The notes under the pieces were generated by a model, which saw only the letters and a list, made by a program, of their open reading frames with translations, was not told the DNA's origin and made no database searches. From assembly GCA_020629835.1 (NCBI GenBank), contig JAHDCO010000027.1, positions 1 through 51,920 of the forward strand: a stretch of 51,920 nucleotides of DNA, in the 5' to 3' direction. Shown here one piece after another: positions 42,001 to 50,826 of this stretch (positions are counted from its first letter, which is position 1; every line of letters starts with the position of its first letter). Made by a program: the position numbers and the translations under genes. The stretch comes from Granulosicoccaceae bacterium. Lineage in GTDB: Bacteria; Pseudomonadota; Gammaproteobacteria; Granulosicoccales; Granulosicoccaceae.

Positions 42001-42662
42001 TCGCGCAGGCCGCGAACGATGATGTTGCTTTCCTGGTAGATCAAAAAAGGGGCTTTTCGCCCTTCAGACGCCTGGATGATGGCTTCCCAAATCTCCGCCT
42101 GGTAGTCCAAATCCCACTGCAGTTCTTCGGTGGTTCGACCAATTGCTGCGGTGCGGGCAATCATCCCCGTGCCCTTGGGCAGATTCACGCCGGCAATGGC
42201 GTCTCGTAAATCGTTGCGATCATCGCCTTCAATGCGTCGGGAGATTCCGCCAGCTCGCGGATTGTTGGGCATCAGTACTAAAAATCGGCCCGCCAAACTG
42301 ATGTAGGTGGTAAGCGCTGCGCCTTTATTACTGCGTTCTTCTTTTTCAACCTGAACGACGAGTTCAGTGCCTTCTTTCAAGACTTCTTTAATCTGGGAAC
42401 GTGACGCTTCTTCGCCGTTCTTTTTAACCAGATAGCTTTTGGCAATTTCTTTAAACGGCAAAAAACCGTGACGTTCGGCGCCATAGTCAACGAAGGCGGC
42501 TTCTAAACTGGGCTCAACCCGGGTTACTTTTGCTTTGTATATATTGGATTTTTTTTGTTCGCGTTGTTTGTGCTCTATATCTAGATCAATTAACTTCTGG
42601 CCATCGACGATGGCAACACGCAACTCTTCTTCGTGAGTTGCGTTGATAAGCATTCTTTTCAT
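39024..42662 (-). CDS. rne: Ribonuclease E
   Basis: RNase E is the endonuclease that starts mRNA decay and matures rRNA and tRNA. This protein has 1212 residues against 1061 in E. coli. The S1 domain spans residues 36-118. The catalytic aspartates are Asp303 (ISIDINS) and Asp346 (VVIDFID), and the zinc-link is C404-P-R-C407, all at E. coli numbering. After about residue 530 the protein becomes a very long low-complexity tail, first Arg/Gly/Asn-rich ([20 protein letters not shown] and similar, likely RNA-binding), then Lys/Ala/Ser/Asp/Glu-rich. This tail presumably scaffolds a degradosome. The many open frames on the opposite strand here are composition artefacts. Confidence 0.97.
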   Translation of the reverse strand: MKRMLINATHEEELRVAIVDGQKLIDLDIEHKQREQKKSNIYKAKVTRVEPSLEAAFVDYGAERHGFLPFKEIAKSYLVKKNGEEASRSQIKEVLKEGTELVVQVEKEERSNKGAALTTYISLAGRFLVLMPNNPRAGGISRRIEGDDRNDLRDAIAGVNLPKGTGMIARTAAIGRTTEELQWDLDYQAEIWEAIIQASEGRKAPFLIYQESNIIVRGLRDYFRGDIGEIIADEKATFDQAAEFIRMYMPKNERKLKLYTEDVPLFNRYQIESQIESAFTREVRLPSGGALVIDHTEALISIDINSARATKGSDIEETATNTNLEAAEEVARQLRIRDLGGLVVIDFIDMLSNKNQRAVENRLRESLKHDRARVQVGRISRFGLLEMSRQRLRPSLGEGTDNVCPRCHGAGTIRTVESAALSILRLLEEDAMKDNTARVVADVPVEVATYLLNEKRQNLTEIEGRCDVSMLIVANPTLETPNYTIERVRQSDDEHASMSKKSFELPTDNSETYSPTTPEQVAVEQPAVSTVRPNAPAPQPLNAAANAPTTAEVAVEPAGGLRRILGKVTSLFAPGTDSESAAPAEAETESKPPEQREKQSNNNSRRSRGGRNRNSGRNRDNNRGNPRDGQRGGERGGERDGQANADGDGVRDGVCDDKNQDNKGQGGRGRGRGRGGQNKAQNNESRESKADNQTAIAEGDSAEAKSNKSADNADGNRKPRRSRGGRGRGGRNRGGENRQNNDPAVQDAPAANDSLNAEQPDAKPSAKESSPKSDRPRTNGVAPRSAVSDESIAATAAANASNGEGKPDDSKNTEGSAANEAVATSAAAATSPAEATADAAATPSANGEVKEPRRRRGPGRRRQRVDSKRVDAKRDDAADEAAGSGSDAQQTSKDKVTPSDKDTAKAASTQSDASANATSTSENGSAVKEATSAKANGVNAADAIAESKPDTAPNSKASSAGPAEEKSAKPEKTGKAKPSDKAAEAKSEGAQPSSKDSSPQAADDKPKPRRKKVAAKSGESAVKTSKKAVSSKPAADGDKSLEASKPTKLGEAAAASAPASATAVAPAVAPVSDNPDEIKSGARRSRQGSNLNRSRRTSQADTSGPSESAAASAAASAAASSSKKKSTESADKADKQATATDDNTVTKAKSADAKPKKSPAKPDTAEKQETAGANHTSAPKPRKGFASKPIPDVKAVESVGSDSGGGTDSKTS

Positions 42663-43026
42663 TAGTTGGGGAGTCCATAACCGGTATCACTGCGGTGACT
42701 GGCATTGGGCGTTTTCTGCGGTCAGCACACATCACAACCGTACTTGGGATTGCCAAGAGGGTGATGATAAGACCTAGTAGCCACTCAAATGTCACGTCAG
42801 GATTGGATCCGGCAAATTGTTGCTGACAATACGTTGCTGAAGTTCAGCGGGCTAGCAAATGATTGGCTTCGCGCGCTGAGCGCAGTACCCCAGACACGCA
42901 CACCGGTGAGGGTGGCTGACGAATGGGTGACTGCTTGTGGTTGTTCAATAACTGGAATGTTTTTCGAATTCCGGGCCAGGAGGCGTGAGCAGTTGTGCCG
43001 CTCATTCTTGCAATCCGGGCCATATG

Positions 43027-43050
43027 ATGGCGAGCACGGGTGCTGGCCAT
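43027..43050 (-). other. Predicted stem-loop at the 5' end of the rne transcript
   Basis: On the minus strand ATGGC-C-AGCAC-CC-GTGCT-C-GCCAT folds into a 10-bp stem with one C-C mismatch and a two-base loop (more likely opening to a larger one). It lies only a few bases from the predicted transcription start, a position that would protect the 5' end or serve autoregulation. Confidence 0.5.
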
Positions 43051-43056
43051 TATCGT

Positions 43057-43085
43057 AATATAGCAGTGGCGGTGTGTTTGGGCAA
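43057..43085 (-). promoter_or_regulatory. rne promoter
   Basis: On the minus strand, -35 TTGCCC (43085-43080) and -10 TATATT (43062-43057) are spaced by 17 bases. Confidence 0.65.
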
Positions 43086-43156
43086 TTCCTAACTGCCCGG
43101 ATATCACCGATATCGCCTACACGACCACTGTTCCTGGGTTGGTTTGAGCAAAATCC

Positions 43157-44113
43157 ATGCAAAACTCCACTGATCGGCCTCGCTCCAGCGTTCGCCATCA
43201 CACCATTTCGTCTGAGGACGAAGGGCAGCGCCTGGATAATTGGTTGCTGCGGGTGGCTAAGGGCGTGCCGAAAAGCCACGTATATAAGGTGGTTCGCAGT
43301 GGGCAGGTCCGAATTAACGGTGGCCGGGTCAAGGTGTCAACCCGATTAAAACTGGGCGATGTGGTGCGCGTACCGCCCATGCAAATCGCCGAGCGATCGT
43401 CAGTTAGGGTGCCCGATAAGTTGTGCCGGTCTCTGATGGAATCGGTGGTGCTGGAGGCCGAAGACTATTTGGTGGTTAATAAACCGGCCGGTGTTGCAGT
43501 TCATGCTGGCAGCGGTTTGGCTTTTGGGGTGATTGACGCTCTGCGACAAGGCTTTAACAACCCATCCATTGAATTGGTGCATCGCCTCGATCGAGCCACC
43601 AGCGGTGCTTTGTTAGTAGCAAAAAATCGTAAAGTGGCGCGGGCACTTCAGGATCAATTTAGAGAACGTTCGGTGGGTAAGCACTATTTGACATTGGTGC
43701 ACGGTCATTGGCCTTACTCTGTAAGTACCATCGATGCGCCATTAAGTAGTAACAAAGAACACGCAGGCGAACGCCGTGTAACCATCGATCCTGTCAACGG
43801 AAAACCGTCGTTATCGCGATTTGCAGTGTTGGAACGTTTTGCTAACGTTTCGCTATTGCAGGTGACGTTAGAAACAGGTCGCACACATCAAATTCGAGTT
43901 CACACCGCCAGTCAGGGTTGCGCTGTGGTTGGCGATGAGCGTTACGGCAATAATCAAGACAATGCCAGGCTGCGTCGATTAGGATTGCGCCGTATGTTTT
44001 TGCATTCGCATCGGCTGAGCTTTACCTGGGCGGGTGAAGCGATCGATTGCATCGCTCCGGTTGGAAGCGAATGGGATCACGCACTTAAGCACCTTAAGTC
44101 AGAATCAAGTTAA
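43157..44113 (+). CDS. rluC: 23S rRNA pseudouridine synthase RluC
   Basis: This is a 318-residue RluA-family enzyme. An N-terminal S4 RNA-binding domain (GQRLDNWLLRVAKGVPKSHVYKVVRSGQVRINGGRV) precedes the catalytic domain with LVVNKPAGVAVHAG, the catalytic aspartate in ELVHRLDRATSG, and TLETGRTHQIRVHTASQGCAVVGDERYG. The divergent pairing with rne is the same as in E. coli and supports RluC, which modifies U955, U2504 and U2580 in 23S rRNA, rather than RluD. The start has only a weak GAG upstream. Confidence 0.93.
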   Translation: MQNSTDRPRSSVRHHTISSEDEGQRLDNWLLRVAKGVPKSHVYKVVRSGQVRINGGRVKVSTRLKLGDVVRVPPMQIAERSSVRVPDKLCRSLMESVVLEAEDYLVVNKPAGVAVHAGSGLAFGVIDALRQGFNNPSIELVHRLDRATSGALLVAKNRKVARALQDQFRERSVGKHYLTLVHGHWPYSVSTIDAPLSSNKEHAGERRVTIDPVNGKPSLSRFAVLERFANVSLLQVTLETGRTHQIRVHTASQGCAVVGDERYGNNQDNARLRRLGLRRMFLHSHRLSFTWAGEAIDCIAPVGSEWDHALKHLKSESS

Positions 44114-44126
44114 GCAGAACTTGAAA

Positions 44127-44165
44127 CAATGACTTGTATCAATGAATTGTTTTAATGAGTTGTAT
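44127..44165 (+). repeat. Three tandem imperfect 13-base repeats upstream of sppA
   Basis: CAATGACTTGTAT, CAATGAATTGTTT and TAATGAGTTGTAT follow each other directly in the gap between rluC and sppA, with a conserved AATGANTTGT core. No function is evident; they could be slippage-derived or regulator sites. Confidence 0.6.
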
Positions 44166-44212
44166 TTATGAGCGGTGATTGGATAGACGACATCGGTGAG
44201 GAGGTTACCGGT

Positions 44213-45187
44213 ATGGCGAAAACTCGCCGGGGCGTAGAAGAACCCGAGCAGCATGATGCCGCACGACTGTCAGCAACGGCTGATTTGCTGCTAGCGGATA
44301 TGGCAGGTGAATGGGTTCGCCATAAGCGCCGTCGTCGTTGGGGCACCTGGTTGTTCCGTGCTTTGGTAATTGGTCTGCTCGTTGTTATCGCGGTCGGTTT
44401 ACTTCGGCCTGCGGTGCTCGAAGGTCAAGCGCCGCAGACCCCGTTCACCGCAACGGTTTCGTTAACGGGTGTTGTTGTCGATGGTCAGGAAGCCAGTGCA
44501 GACAGCTTGCGTACCCGACTTACCGCAGCCTTAGAAGATGATTACGCGGTTGGCGTATTACTGTTGATTGATAGCCCCGGCGGCAGTCCGGTACAAGCGG
44601 GCTTGATGTACGACATCATAAAAAGACTGCGTGATGAGTACCCGGAGAAACCGATTCATGCGGTTATCGGCAACATGGCGGCATCGGCTGGTTATTACAT
44701 TGCGGCCGCGGCTGAAAATATTTACGCCAATCAAGCCAGTTTAGTGGGCTCTATTGGCGTGCGTCTGGATTCCTTTGGCGCGGTAGACGCCATGCAGCGT
44801 TTGGGTATAGAACGTCGCCTGCTGACCGCGGGTGAGCACAAAGGGCTGCTCGATCCTTTTTCGCCGGAAGATGATAAAGCGGTTGCTCATATGCAAAGCG
44901 TTTTAGATTCTGTGCATCAACAATTTATTCAGGCGGTAAAAGCCGGGCGCGGCAATCGCTTAACCGGTGATTCTGAGGTGTTTACCGGACTGGTTTGGAA
45001 CGGCGAACAAGCGTTAGAGCTGGGTTTGGTTGATGAATTAAGTGATGCGCATTCGGTGGCGAAGGACGTCCTGGGAGCCGAGGAGCTTGTGCCCTTTGCG
45101 CCTGAAAAATCTTTTCTTGAAGGTTTGTCCGATGAATTAGCTTCCGCTTTGGCGGCAGCGTTTAGTCAGGAACCCCGTTGGCGCTAG
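44213..45187 (+). CDS. sppA: Signal peptide peptidase SppA, S49 family
   Basis: This is a membrane-anchored serine protease that degrades signal peptides. I choose ATG 44213 (324 residues) because GAGGAGG stands eight bases upstream; ATG 44168 lacks any ribosome site. One membrane helix (WLFRALVIGLLVVIAVGLL) follows a basic cytoplasmic segment. The catalytic domain has LLLIDSPGGSPVQAGLMYDII, the nucleophile serine in GNMAASAGYYIA, SLVGSIGV, and the catalytic lysine in TAGEHKGLLDPFSPED. Its length corresponds to short single-domain SppA proteins. The 3' end overlaps tsaE by 10 bases. Confidence 0.92.
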   Translation: MAKTRRGVEEPEQHDAARLSATADLLLADMAGEWVRHKRRRRWGTWLFRALVIGLLVVIAVGLLRPAVLEGQAPQTPFTATVSLTGVVVDGQEASADSLRTRLTAALEDDYAVGVLLLIDSPGGSPVQAGLMYDIIKRLRDEYPEKPIHAVIGNMAASAGYYIAAAAENIYANQASLVGSIGVRLDSFGAVDAMQRLGIERRLLTAGEHKGLLDPFSPEDDKAVAHMQSVLDSVHQQFIQAVKAGRGNRLTGDSEVFTGLVWNGEQALELGLVDELSDAHSVAKDVLGAEELVPFAPEKSFLEGLSDELASALAAAFSQEPRWR

Positions 45188-45666
45188 AGCTGTTGTCTGA
45201 ACATACGGTATTGACTGAGAACGATATGCAGTCGTTAGCGGCATCGTTTGTAAAAGGGTTGGTGGGTTCGGTCGATGATCTCGGGGATAACGGTGCACAG
45301 GGCGCCAACGTCGTGGTGTACCTGGAAGGCGACCTGGGTGTGGGTAAAAGCGTTTTTGCGCGTGGAGCCTTGCAGGCCCTGGGGGTAACGGAGGCGATAA
45401 AAAGCCCAACGTACACCCTGGTCGAACAGTACGAACTTCCGGTTGGACGCTTTAAACTGGCTACTCACAGTGATTTGTATCGACTTACCGACCCGGAAGA
45501 ACTTTACTTCATCGGTTTTGATGACATCGCTGCAACGTCGGGCCTGTTGTTGGTGGAGTGGCCAGAGAAGGGGACGGGTCAGTTGCCAAAACCCACCCAC
45601 ACGGTCATGATTGAATACTGCAAGGACGCGGGTTCCGGCGCACGCAAAGTGCGCATCTTCAGTTAA
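45178..45666 (+). CDS. tsaE: tRNA threonylcarbamoyladenosine biosynthesis ATPase TsaE
   Basis: TsaE is the ATPase partner of TsaB/TsaD in forming t6A37 on tRNAs. The 162-residue protein has the P-loop LEGDLGVGKSVFARGALQALG, then IKSPTYTLVEQYE, HSDLYRLTDPEELYFIGFDD and LLVEWPEKG. The start is TTG 45178, with AGGA six bases upstream inside sppA; a later TTG or ATG is possible. Position before amiC and mutL agrees with gammaproteobacterial synteny. Confidence 0.94.
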   Translation: MALELLSEHTVLTENDMQSLAASFVKGLVGSVDDLGDNGAQGANVVVYLEGDLGVGKSVFARGALQALGVTEAIKSPTYTLVEQYELPVGRFKLATHSDLYRLTDPEELYFIGFDDIAATSGLLLVEWPEKGTGQLPKPTHTVMIEYCKDAGSGARKVRIFS

Positions 45667-45749
45667 GCATCTGCCGGTGCTTGTAAACCTCAATTTTTGA
45701 ACTAATCTCTAGTGTGGCCACAGGTGGGCTGTGGAAGATGAGAGAGGGC

Positions 45750-46967
45750 ATGACAGAAGACCATCGATTTCGTGATCGGCGACGTCTGATGCAGCTTACC
45801 GGGGGTGCACTTCTGGCTGGCGTGCCAGTGACAACTGTGCTCGCCAATTCAGCTGCACTGGTGGGTTTCCGTCTGGTGCATCAAGACAACGTAATGCTGC
45901 ATTTTGACTTGGTCGGTCCAGCTGAAGAGGCGTCGTTGTTCGCTTTGGAAAAACCCCAGCGCCTGGTTATTGATTTCTCGAATACCGCTCTGCAGACTGC
46001 GCTACCGGATCGGATATTCGAACAAGGGGCTGTGCAGTCGGTCCGTTCGGGCAGCCAAGCCGATGGTCGCCTGCGAATCGTAGTTGACCTGCGACAACCG
46101 GTGTCAGCCACCTATCAATTTGTGGCACGTGGTGACGGGCGTCGCCTGGTGGTGGATTTGGGTGTACCGGGCAATGCCGAGCTCGCCACACACAGCCAAC
46201 GTCAGCGTGAACCTGAATCGAGACCTGCCGCAGGCGGAAGGGATGTCATTATTGCCATCGATGCAGGGCACGGTGGAAAAGATCCGGGAGCCATTGGCCA
46301 ACGTGGTACCCGCGAAAAAGACATCGTTCTTCCGGTTGCCCGGCGGTTGCAAGCTCGTCTGGCCAGTACGCCTGGTATCAAGCCGGTGATGATTCGGGAC
46401 AGGGATGTGTTTGTGGCGCTTCGCGAACGGTTGCGCCTTGCCCGAACCATGAAAGCCGATCTATTCATCTCCATTCACGCTGATGCGTTTAAACGCAAAA
46501 GCGCGCACGGTAGCTCGGTGTATGCCTTGTCACTGAAAGGTGCTACCTCTGAGGCGGCCAAATGGCTGGCTGAAAAACAAACCGAAAACGCCGCCCTGTT
46601 TGGTGATGTGGCTTTGGACGGACTCAGTGACACGCTGAAATCCACCTTGCTGGACCTTGCGCAAAACGCCACGCTGGAAGCCAGCCTGGATATGGGTGGG
46701 GAAGTACTGAAACAGCTTAAACGCATTGGGCCGGTACACAAAAAATCGGTTGAGCAAGCGCCATTTGCGGTACTGAAATCGCCCGACATTCCGTCCTTGC
46801 TGGTTGAGACGGCGTTCATCTCAAATTTGCAAGAAGAGCGCAAATTAAAAAGCCCGCAGTTCCAGGAAGAGTTGGCTCAGGCGGTACACAACGGGGTCGT
46901 GAACTATCTCAAGCGTCGCGCGCCGCAGGGCAGCTTCTACGACTCGCTGGCAAACCAAAAAGGCTAA
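45750..46967 (+). CDS. amiC: N-acetylmuramoyl-L-alanine amidase, AmiC type
   Basis: This is a cell-wall amidase that splits septal peptidoglycan. The ATG at 45750 gives 405 residues and a twin-arginine signal (FRDRRRLMQLTGGALLAG), as in E. coli AmiC, which is Tat-exported; ATG 45738 and GTG 45714 are alternatives. An AMIN domain (about residues 38-140) precedes the Amidase_3 domain with zinc ligands in IAIDAGHGGKDPGAIG, GTREKDIVLPVA and FISIHADAF, and the catalytic glutamate in PSLLVETAFISN. No LysM domain follows. It sits in the tsaE-amiC-mutL-miaA series. Confidence 0.92.
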   Translation: MTEDHRFRDRRRLMQLTGGALLAGVPVTTVLANSAALVGFRLVHQDNVMLHFDLVGPAEEASLFALEKPQRLVIDFSNTALQTALPDRIFEQGAVQSVRSGSQADGRLRIVVDLRQPVSATYQFVARGDGRRLVVDLGVPGNAELATHSQRQREPESRPAAGGRDVIIAIDAGHGGKDPGAIGQRGTREKDIVLPVARRLQARLASTPGIKPVMIRDRDVFVALRERLRLARTMKADLFISIHADAFKRKSAHGSSVYALSLKGATSEAAKWLAEKQTENAALFGDVALDGLSDTLKSTLLDLAQNATLEASLDMGGEVLKQLKRIGPVHKKSVEQAPFAVLKSPDIPSLLVETAFISNLQEERKLKSPQFQEELAQAVHNGVVNYLKRRAPQGSFYDSLANQKG

Positions 46968-47011
46968 CTTCTCGCTTACGCCACAGCGGCGATTGGGTGC
47001 GATAATGGCGT

Positions 47012-48910
47012 ATGGCCATTAAGCAACTCCCCGATCACCTGATCAATCAAATCGCCGCGGGCGAGGTGATTGAGCGCCCCGCATCGATTGTTAAAGAGCT
47101 GCTGGAAAACTGTCTGGATGCCGAGGCCACGCAGCTGCATATTGATTTGCAGGACGGCGGCCTGGAGCGTATTCGAATTCGTGATAACGGCCATGGCATT
47201 AGCCAAAACGATCTGCCGTTAGCGCTGTCGCGTCATGCGACCAGCAAGCTCGAATCTGTTGAACAACTGTCGAATCTGACCAGCATGGGTTTTAGAGGCG
47301 AAGCGCTGCCCAGTATTGCATCGGTATCGCGATTAGAAATTCAATCCAAAATTGCGGATGCTGAACGAGCCTGGCTGATTCGCTACCGGCACGATGGTGG
47401 GGTGGAATCTGAACCCGCAGCACACCCCAATGGCACCACCGTTGATGTGCAGTCATTGTTCTATAACGTGCCAGCGCGCCGCAAGTTCATGCGAACGCCC
47501 AGAACAGAGTACACGCGGTGTGAGGCGGTCATAAAAACCCTGGCTATGGCGCACCCGGATGTTGCGTTTTATGTGACACACAACGGCAAGGCAACCTTTC
47601 GTTGTGAACGCGCAAGTTCTGTAGCAGCGCAAAACGAACGCATTGCCAAAATCCTGGGCACCCAATTCGGTGACGCCGCAAGAGTCGTAGAGATTGATCA
47701 GGGAGCGTTATCGTTGCGTGGATGGGTGGCCGATCCAAGCTTTTCGCGCAGCACCGCAGATATGCAGTATTTTTTTGTAAACCTTCGGCCGATAAAAGAT
47801 CGTGTGGTATCGCACGCAGTCAAACAAGCCTATTCGGATTTGATGTATCACCAACGCCATCCGGCGTTCGTTTTGTTTTTGTCGATGCCGCCTGAATCGG
47901 TGGACGTTAACGTGCATCCGGGCAAGCAAGAAGTACGGTTTCGGGACTCATCTTCGGTGCACGGATTTATTCGAAAGTCACTCAAAGACTATCTCGCCGT
48001 CGTGGCAGGTGGTATTGAACAATCAACGCACACCGAGCTGTCTGAACCGGCGGCAAACGCCCCGCTTGATCATCCCATGCAACAAAAGGGCGTGAACAAC
48101 GCTATGCATTTTCCCGGCACGGGCCAGTTACCATTGAATACGACAGATACCCTCGCGGCCATGCAACGTTTGGTGGAAGACCGTCCGTACTCAGGTGGAA
48201 CCACCAGTGGACGAGCTGCACAACCGCATAGCCCTTATGAGCCAAGAACGGTTGCGTCAATGCATGACACCGCTGTGGCCGAACGCATTGGTGAGCATGA
48301 TCAGCACGACACCCAGCAAGCAGGGATACCGCCGCTGGGTTTTGCCTTGGGTCATTGCCACGGCGTGTACATACTGGCGCAGAATCAATCGGGGCTGATT
48401 ATCGTCGATGCACACGCCGCACATGAGCGCATTACTTACGAACGCTTAAAAAAAGCGTGGCATGAGAATTCAATTACCACGCAACAGCTGCTGGTACCCG
48501 TCGATGTATTAGTCAGTGAAACAGAAGCCGACTTAGCCGAAACACACAACGAGCAGTTAGTCACAACCGGTTTGCATGTCTTTCGTCTTTCGCCCACCGC
48601 GTTACAAGTTCGGGAAGTACCCTCGCTGCTTGCCAAAGCGGACTCGGCCAATCTGCTCAGAGATGTGCTGTCCGAACTCAGTAGTCATGGAACTTCCGAC
48701 TTGGTGGATGCTGCAATGCACGATGTGTTGTCTTCTATGGCATGTCACGGTTCGGTGCGTGCCAATCGTATGCTCAGCATTCCTGAAATGAATGCGTTAC
48801 TTCGGCAAATTGAGACAACCCCTAATAGCGGCCAATGCAATCATGGTAGGCCGACATGGACCGAGCTGAGTATGAGTGCCTTGGATAAATTATTTATGCG
48901 CGGCCGCTAG
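47012..48910 (+). CDS. mutL: DNA mismatch repair protein MutL
   Basis: This is a 632-residue protein with the GHKL ATPase N-terminus: AAGEVIERPASIVKELLENCLDA, RDNGHGI and SMGFRGEALPSIASV. The C-terminal dimerisation domain contains VDAHAAHERITYERL, which fits the MutL endonuclease motif DQHA-x2-E-x4-E except for Ala in place of Gln, and a CNHGRP zinc motif near the end. This suggests a MutL with latent nicking activity, as in Pseudomonas, rather than the non-nicking E. coli type. A disordered linker joins the domains. Confidence 0.95.
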   Translation: MAIKQLPDHLINQIAAGEVIERPASIVKELLENCLDAEATQLHIDLQDGGLERIRIRDNGHGISQNDLPLALSRHATSKLESVEQLSNLTSMGFRGEALPSIASVSRLEIQSKIADAERAWLIRYRHDGGVESEPAAHPNGTTVDVQSLFYNVPARRKFMRTPRTEYTRCEAVIKTLAMAHPDVAFYVTHNGKATFRCERASSVAAQNERIAKILGTQFGDAARVVEIDQGALSLRGWVADPSFSRSTADMQYFFVNLRPIKDRVVSHAVKQAYSDLMYHQRHPAFVLFLSMPPESVDVNVHPGKQEVRFRDSSSVHGFIRKSLKDYLAVVAGGIEQSTHTELSEPAANAPLDHPMQQKGVNNAMHFPGTGQLPLNTTDTLAAMQRLVEDRPYSGGTTSGRAAQPHSPYEPRTVASMHDTAVAERIGEHDQHDTQQAGIPPLGFALGHCHGVYILAQNQSGLIIVDAHAAHERITYERLKKAWHENSITTQQLLVPVDVLVSETEADLAETHNEQLVTTGLHVFRLSPTALQVREVPSLLAKADSANLLRDVLSELSSHGTSDLVDAAMHDVLSSMACHGSVRANRMLSIPEMNALLRQIETTPNSGQCNHGRPTWTELSMSALDKLFMRGR

Positions 48911-48921
48911 TGTGACCGCCT

Positions 48922-49881
48922 ATGAATAAGTACCCGCTTTTGTTCCTGATGGGGCCTACCGCCATCGGTAAAACCGCTTGTGCGATAGGCTTAGCCAAGC
49001 GTGTTCACGGTGAAATAATAAACGTGGATTCAGCTCAGGTTTTTGAGCAAATGCACGTGGGTACCGCCAAACCCAGTGACGCCGAGCTTGCTGAAGTACC
49101 GCATCATCTTGTCGATGTTATTGACCCTGCGTTAAGTTATTCGGCTGCGCGTTTTTGTGATGATGCCATAGAGGCAATCGCTGATATTCGAAACCGAGGT
49201 CGTACGCCGGTGTTAGCCGGCGGCACCATGTTGTACTTCAATGCGCTGGAGCAGGGGTTGGCTGAGCTACCCGAGGCTGATGAAGCTGTGCGAAGTCGCT
49301 TGCTGCGTGAAGCACGGGAAATCGGTTGGCCCGCTATGCACGAGAAGCTCAGCGCGGTTGATCCGGTGGCCGCTAAACGAATTCATCCGAACGATCCTCA
49401 ACGGACTCAACGGGCGTTGGAGGTATATGAATTAACCGGCAAAACGCTGAGTGAGTGGCAAGCCAATACCCGCAGCCGTTTGCCCGAACCGGTTTTTAAA
49501 TTTGCTCTGTTACCCGCCGAACGTCAGTGGTTGCATGCACGCATCGAACAACGTTTTTTCAGCATGTTAGATAATGATTTTTTGTTAGAAGTGGAACGTT
49601 TACGGCAAAACCCGCACCTACATGCAGAATTACCGAGTATGCGAAGTGTTGGATACCGACAGGCCTGGCAGCACTTAGACGGTCACAGTACGTACGACGA
49701 GTTTGTGCAGCAGGGTTTGGCCGCGTCCAGACAGTTGGCAAAACGGCAAATGACCTGGATACGCGGTATGAAAAATGTGCACACCATTACATGCGATGAT
49801 GAACGAAATACTTCGTGGCAAGTTCAGGCTGCGATGGACTTGTTAAGCGCTCACTACAGCGATGAGATCGATACCCCATGA
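48922..49881 (+). CDS. miaA: tRNA dimethylallyltransferase
   Basis: MiaA adds the dimethylallyl group to A37 of UNN-reading tRNAs. The 319-residue protein has the P-loop MGPTAIGKTACAIGLAKR, then INVDSAQVFEQMHVGTAKPS, HHLVDVIDPALSYSAARF, LAGGTMLYFNALEQGLAELPEAD, and IHPNDPQRTQRALEVYELTG. It starts 11 bases after mutL. The usual hfq gene does not follow; cysM overlaps its end by 4 bases. Confidence 0.96.
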   Translation: MNKYPLLFLMGPTAIGKTACAIGLAKRVHGEIINVDSAQVFEQMHVGTAKPSDAELAEVPHHLVDVIDPALSYSAARFCDDAIEAIADIRNRGRTPVLAGGTMLYFNALEQGLAELPEADEAVRSRLLREAREIGWPAMHEKLSAVDPVAAKRIHPNDPQRTQRALEVYELTGKTLSEWQANTRSRLPEPVFKFALLPAERQWLHARIEQRFFSMLDNDFLLEVERLRQNPHLHAELPSMRSVGYRQAWQHLDGHSTYDEFVQQGLAASRQLAKRQMTWIRGMKNVHTITCDDERNTSWQVQAAMDLLSAHYSDEIDTP

Positions 49882-50780
49882 GTTCACTGTTACAACCTAG
49901 TTTGGTGGAACAAATCGGCAACACCCGGTTGGTTCCGATACAACGCTTAGCTAGTCAGGACAACAACAACCGCGTTTACGGCAAGCTAGAAGGTGACAAC
50001 CCGGCGGGCTCGGTAAAAGACCGACCGGCTGCCAATATGATTTTGGAAGCGATGCGGCGTGGTGAACTGAAACCCGGTGATCGCTTGATTGAAGCAACCA
50101 GCGGTAACACGGGTATTGCGCTGGCTATGGTGGCAGCCACGGTGGGTTTGAAATTACGTCTGTTGATGCCAGACAACATGACCAGCGAACGTCGAGCGTC
50201 TATGCGTGCCTACGGCGCTGACTTGGTGTTGGTGACTGAAGAACAAGGGATGGAATATGCCCGTGACCATGCGCACGCGATGCAAGCGGACGGTGACGGC
50301 CTGGTGCTGGATCAGTTTGCGAACCCGGATAACTGGAACGCGCACGTGAAAACGACCGGGCCGGAGATTTGGGAAGCCACACAGGGCACCATCACACATT
50401 TTGTCAGTTCGATGGGAACGACTGGCACGATCATGGGGGTGTCGCGCTACTTGAAATCGAAAAACCCGGATATTCAAATCATCGGAGTGCAACCTGAAGA
50501 TGGTTCGAGCATTCCCGGGATTCGGCGTTGGCCTAAAGCGTACTTGCCTAAAATTTACGAAGCCGACCGTGTTGATCAAATCATTGATGTATCGGCAGCG
50601 GACGCAGAAGACATGGCGCGAGCCTTGGCTGCAGAGGAAGGAATATTTTCAGGCGTTTCGTCTGGTGGCGCGCTAACGGCAGCAACCCGATTGTTACCGT
50701 CATTAGAAAACGCTGTGATCGTCACTATCGTGTGCGACCGGGGCGACAGATACTTATCCAGTGGGCTGTTTCCCGACTGA
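49878..50780 (+). CDS. cysM: Cysteine synthase B (O-acetylserine sulfhydrylase B)
   Basis: This is a 300-residue PLP enzyme making cysteine from O-acetylserine and sulfide or thiosulfate. The PLP lysine is in NPAGSVKDRPA, the substrate loop is EATSGNTGIALAM, and the phosphate-binding region is SSMGTTGTIMGVSRYLK. The segment EGDNPAGSVKDRPA and the ending VTIVCDRGDRYLSSGLF are characteristic of CysM rather than CysK. It overlaps the miaA stop (ATGA), so it is probably the last gene of the plus-strand series. Confidence 0.94.
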   Translation: MSSLLQPSLVEQIGNTRLVPIQRLASQDNNNRVYGKLEGDNPAGSVKDRPAANMILEAMRRGELKPGDRLIEATSGNTGIALAMVAATVGLKLRLLMPDNMTSERRASMRAYGADLVLVTEEQGMEYARDHAHAMQADGDGLVLDQFANPDNWNAHVKTTGPEIWEATQGTITHFVSSMGTTGTIMGVSRYLKSKNPDIQIIGVQPEDGSSIPGIRRWPKAYLPKIYEADRVDQIIDVSAADAEDMARALAAEEGIFSGVSSGGALTAATRLLPSLENAVIVTIVCDRGDRYLSSGLFPD

Positions 50781-50799
50781 TTTCTTGCCAGTCGGGAAA
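50769..50799. terminator. Hairpin after cysM, possible bidirectional terminator
   Basis: TTTCCCGACTG (50769-50779) pairs with CAGTCGGGAAA (50789-50799) around a 9-base loop. The left arm contains the end of cysM. T-tracts after the stem are weak on both strands, but its position between convergent genes supports a terminator role. Confidence 0.55.
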
Positions 50800-50826
50800 G
50801 CTATCTCATGTGGGGTTAGCCTGAGC

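Larger units (their letters stand above)
42663..43156. promoter_or_regulatory. Divergent rne/rluC intergenic region with long rne leader
   Basis: No gene is supported in these 494 bases. A good sigma-70 promoter for rne near 43057-43085 implies an untranslated leader of close to 390 bases, similar in scale to the autoregulatory rne leader of E. coli. A stem at the very 5' end (43050-43027) is present. The rluC promoter could not be identified. Confidence 0.55.

Noticed and set aside
42797-43279. 160-residue minus-strand open frame in the rne/rluC gap
   Set aside because: It overlaps the rluC start, the predicted rne promoter and leader, and shows no family signature or coding character.
44168-44212. 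SppA start at the first in-frame ATG
   Set aside because: There is no ribosome site there, whereas GAGGAGG stands eight bases before ATG 44213.
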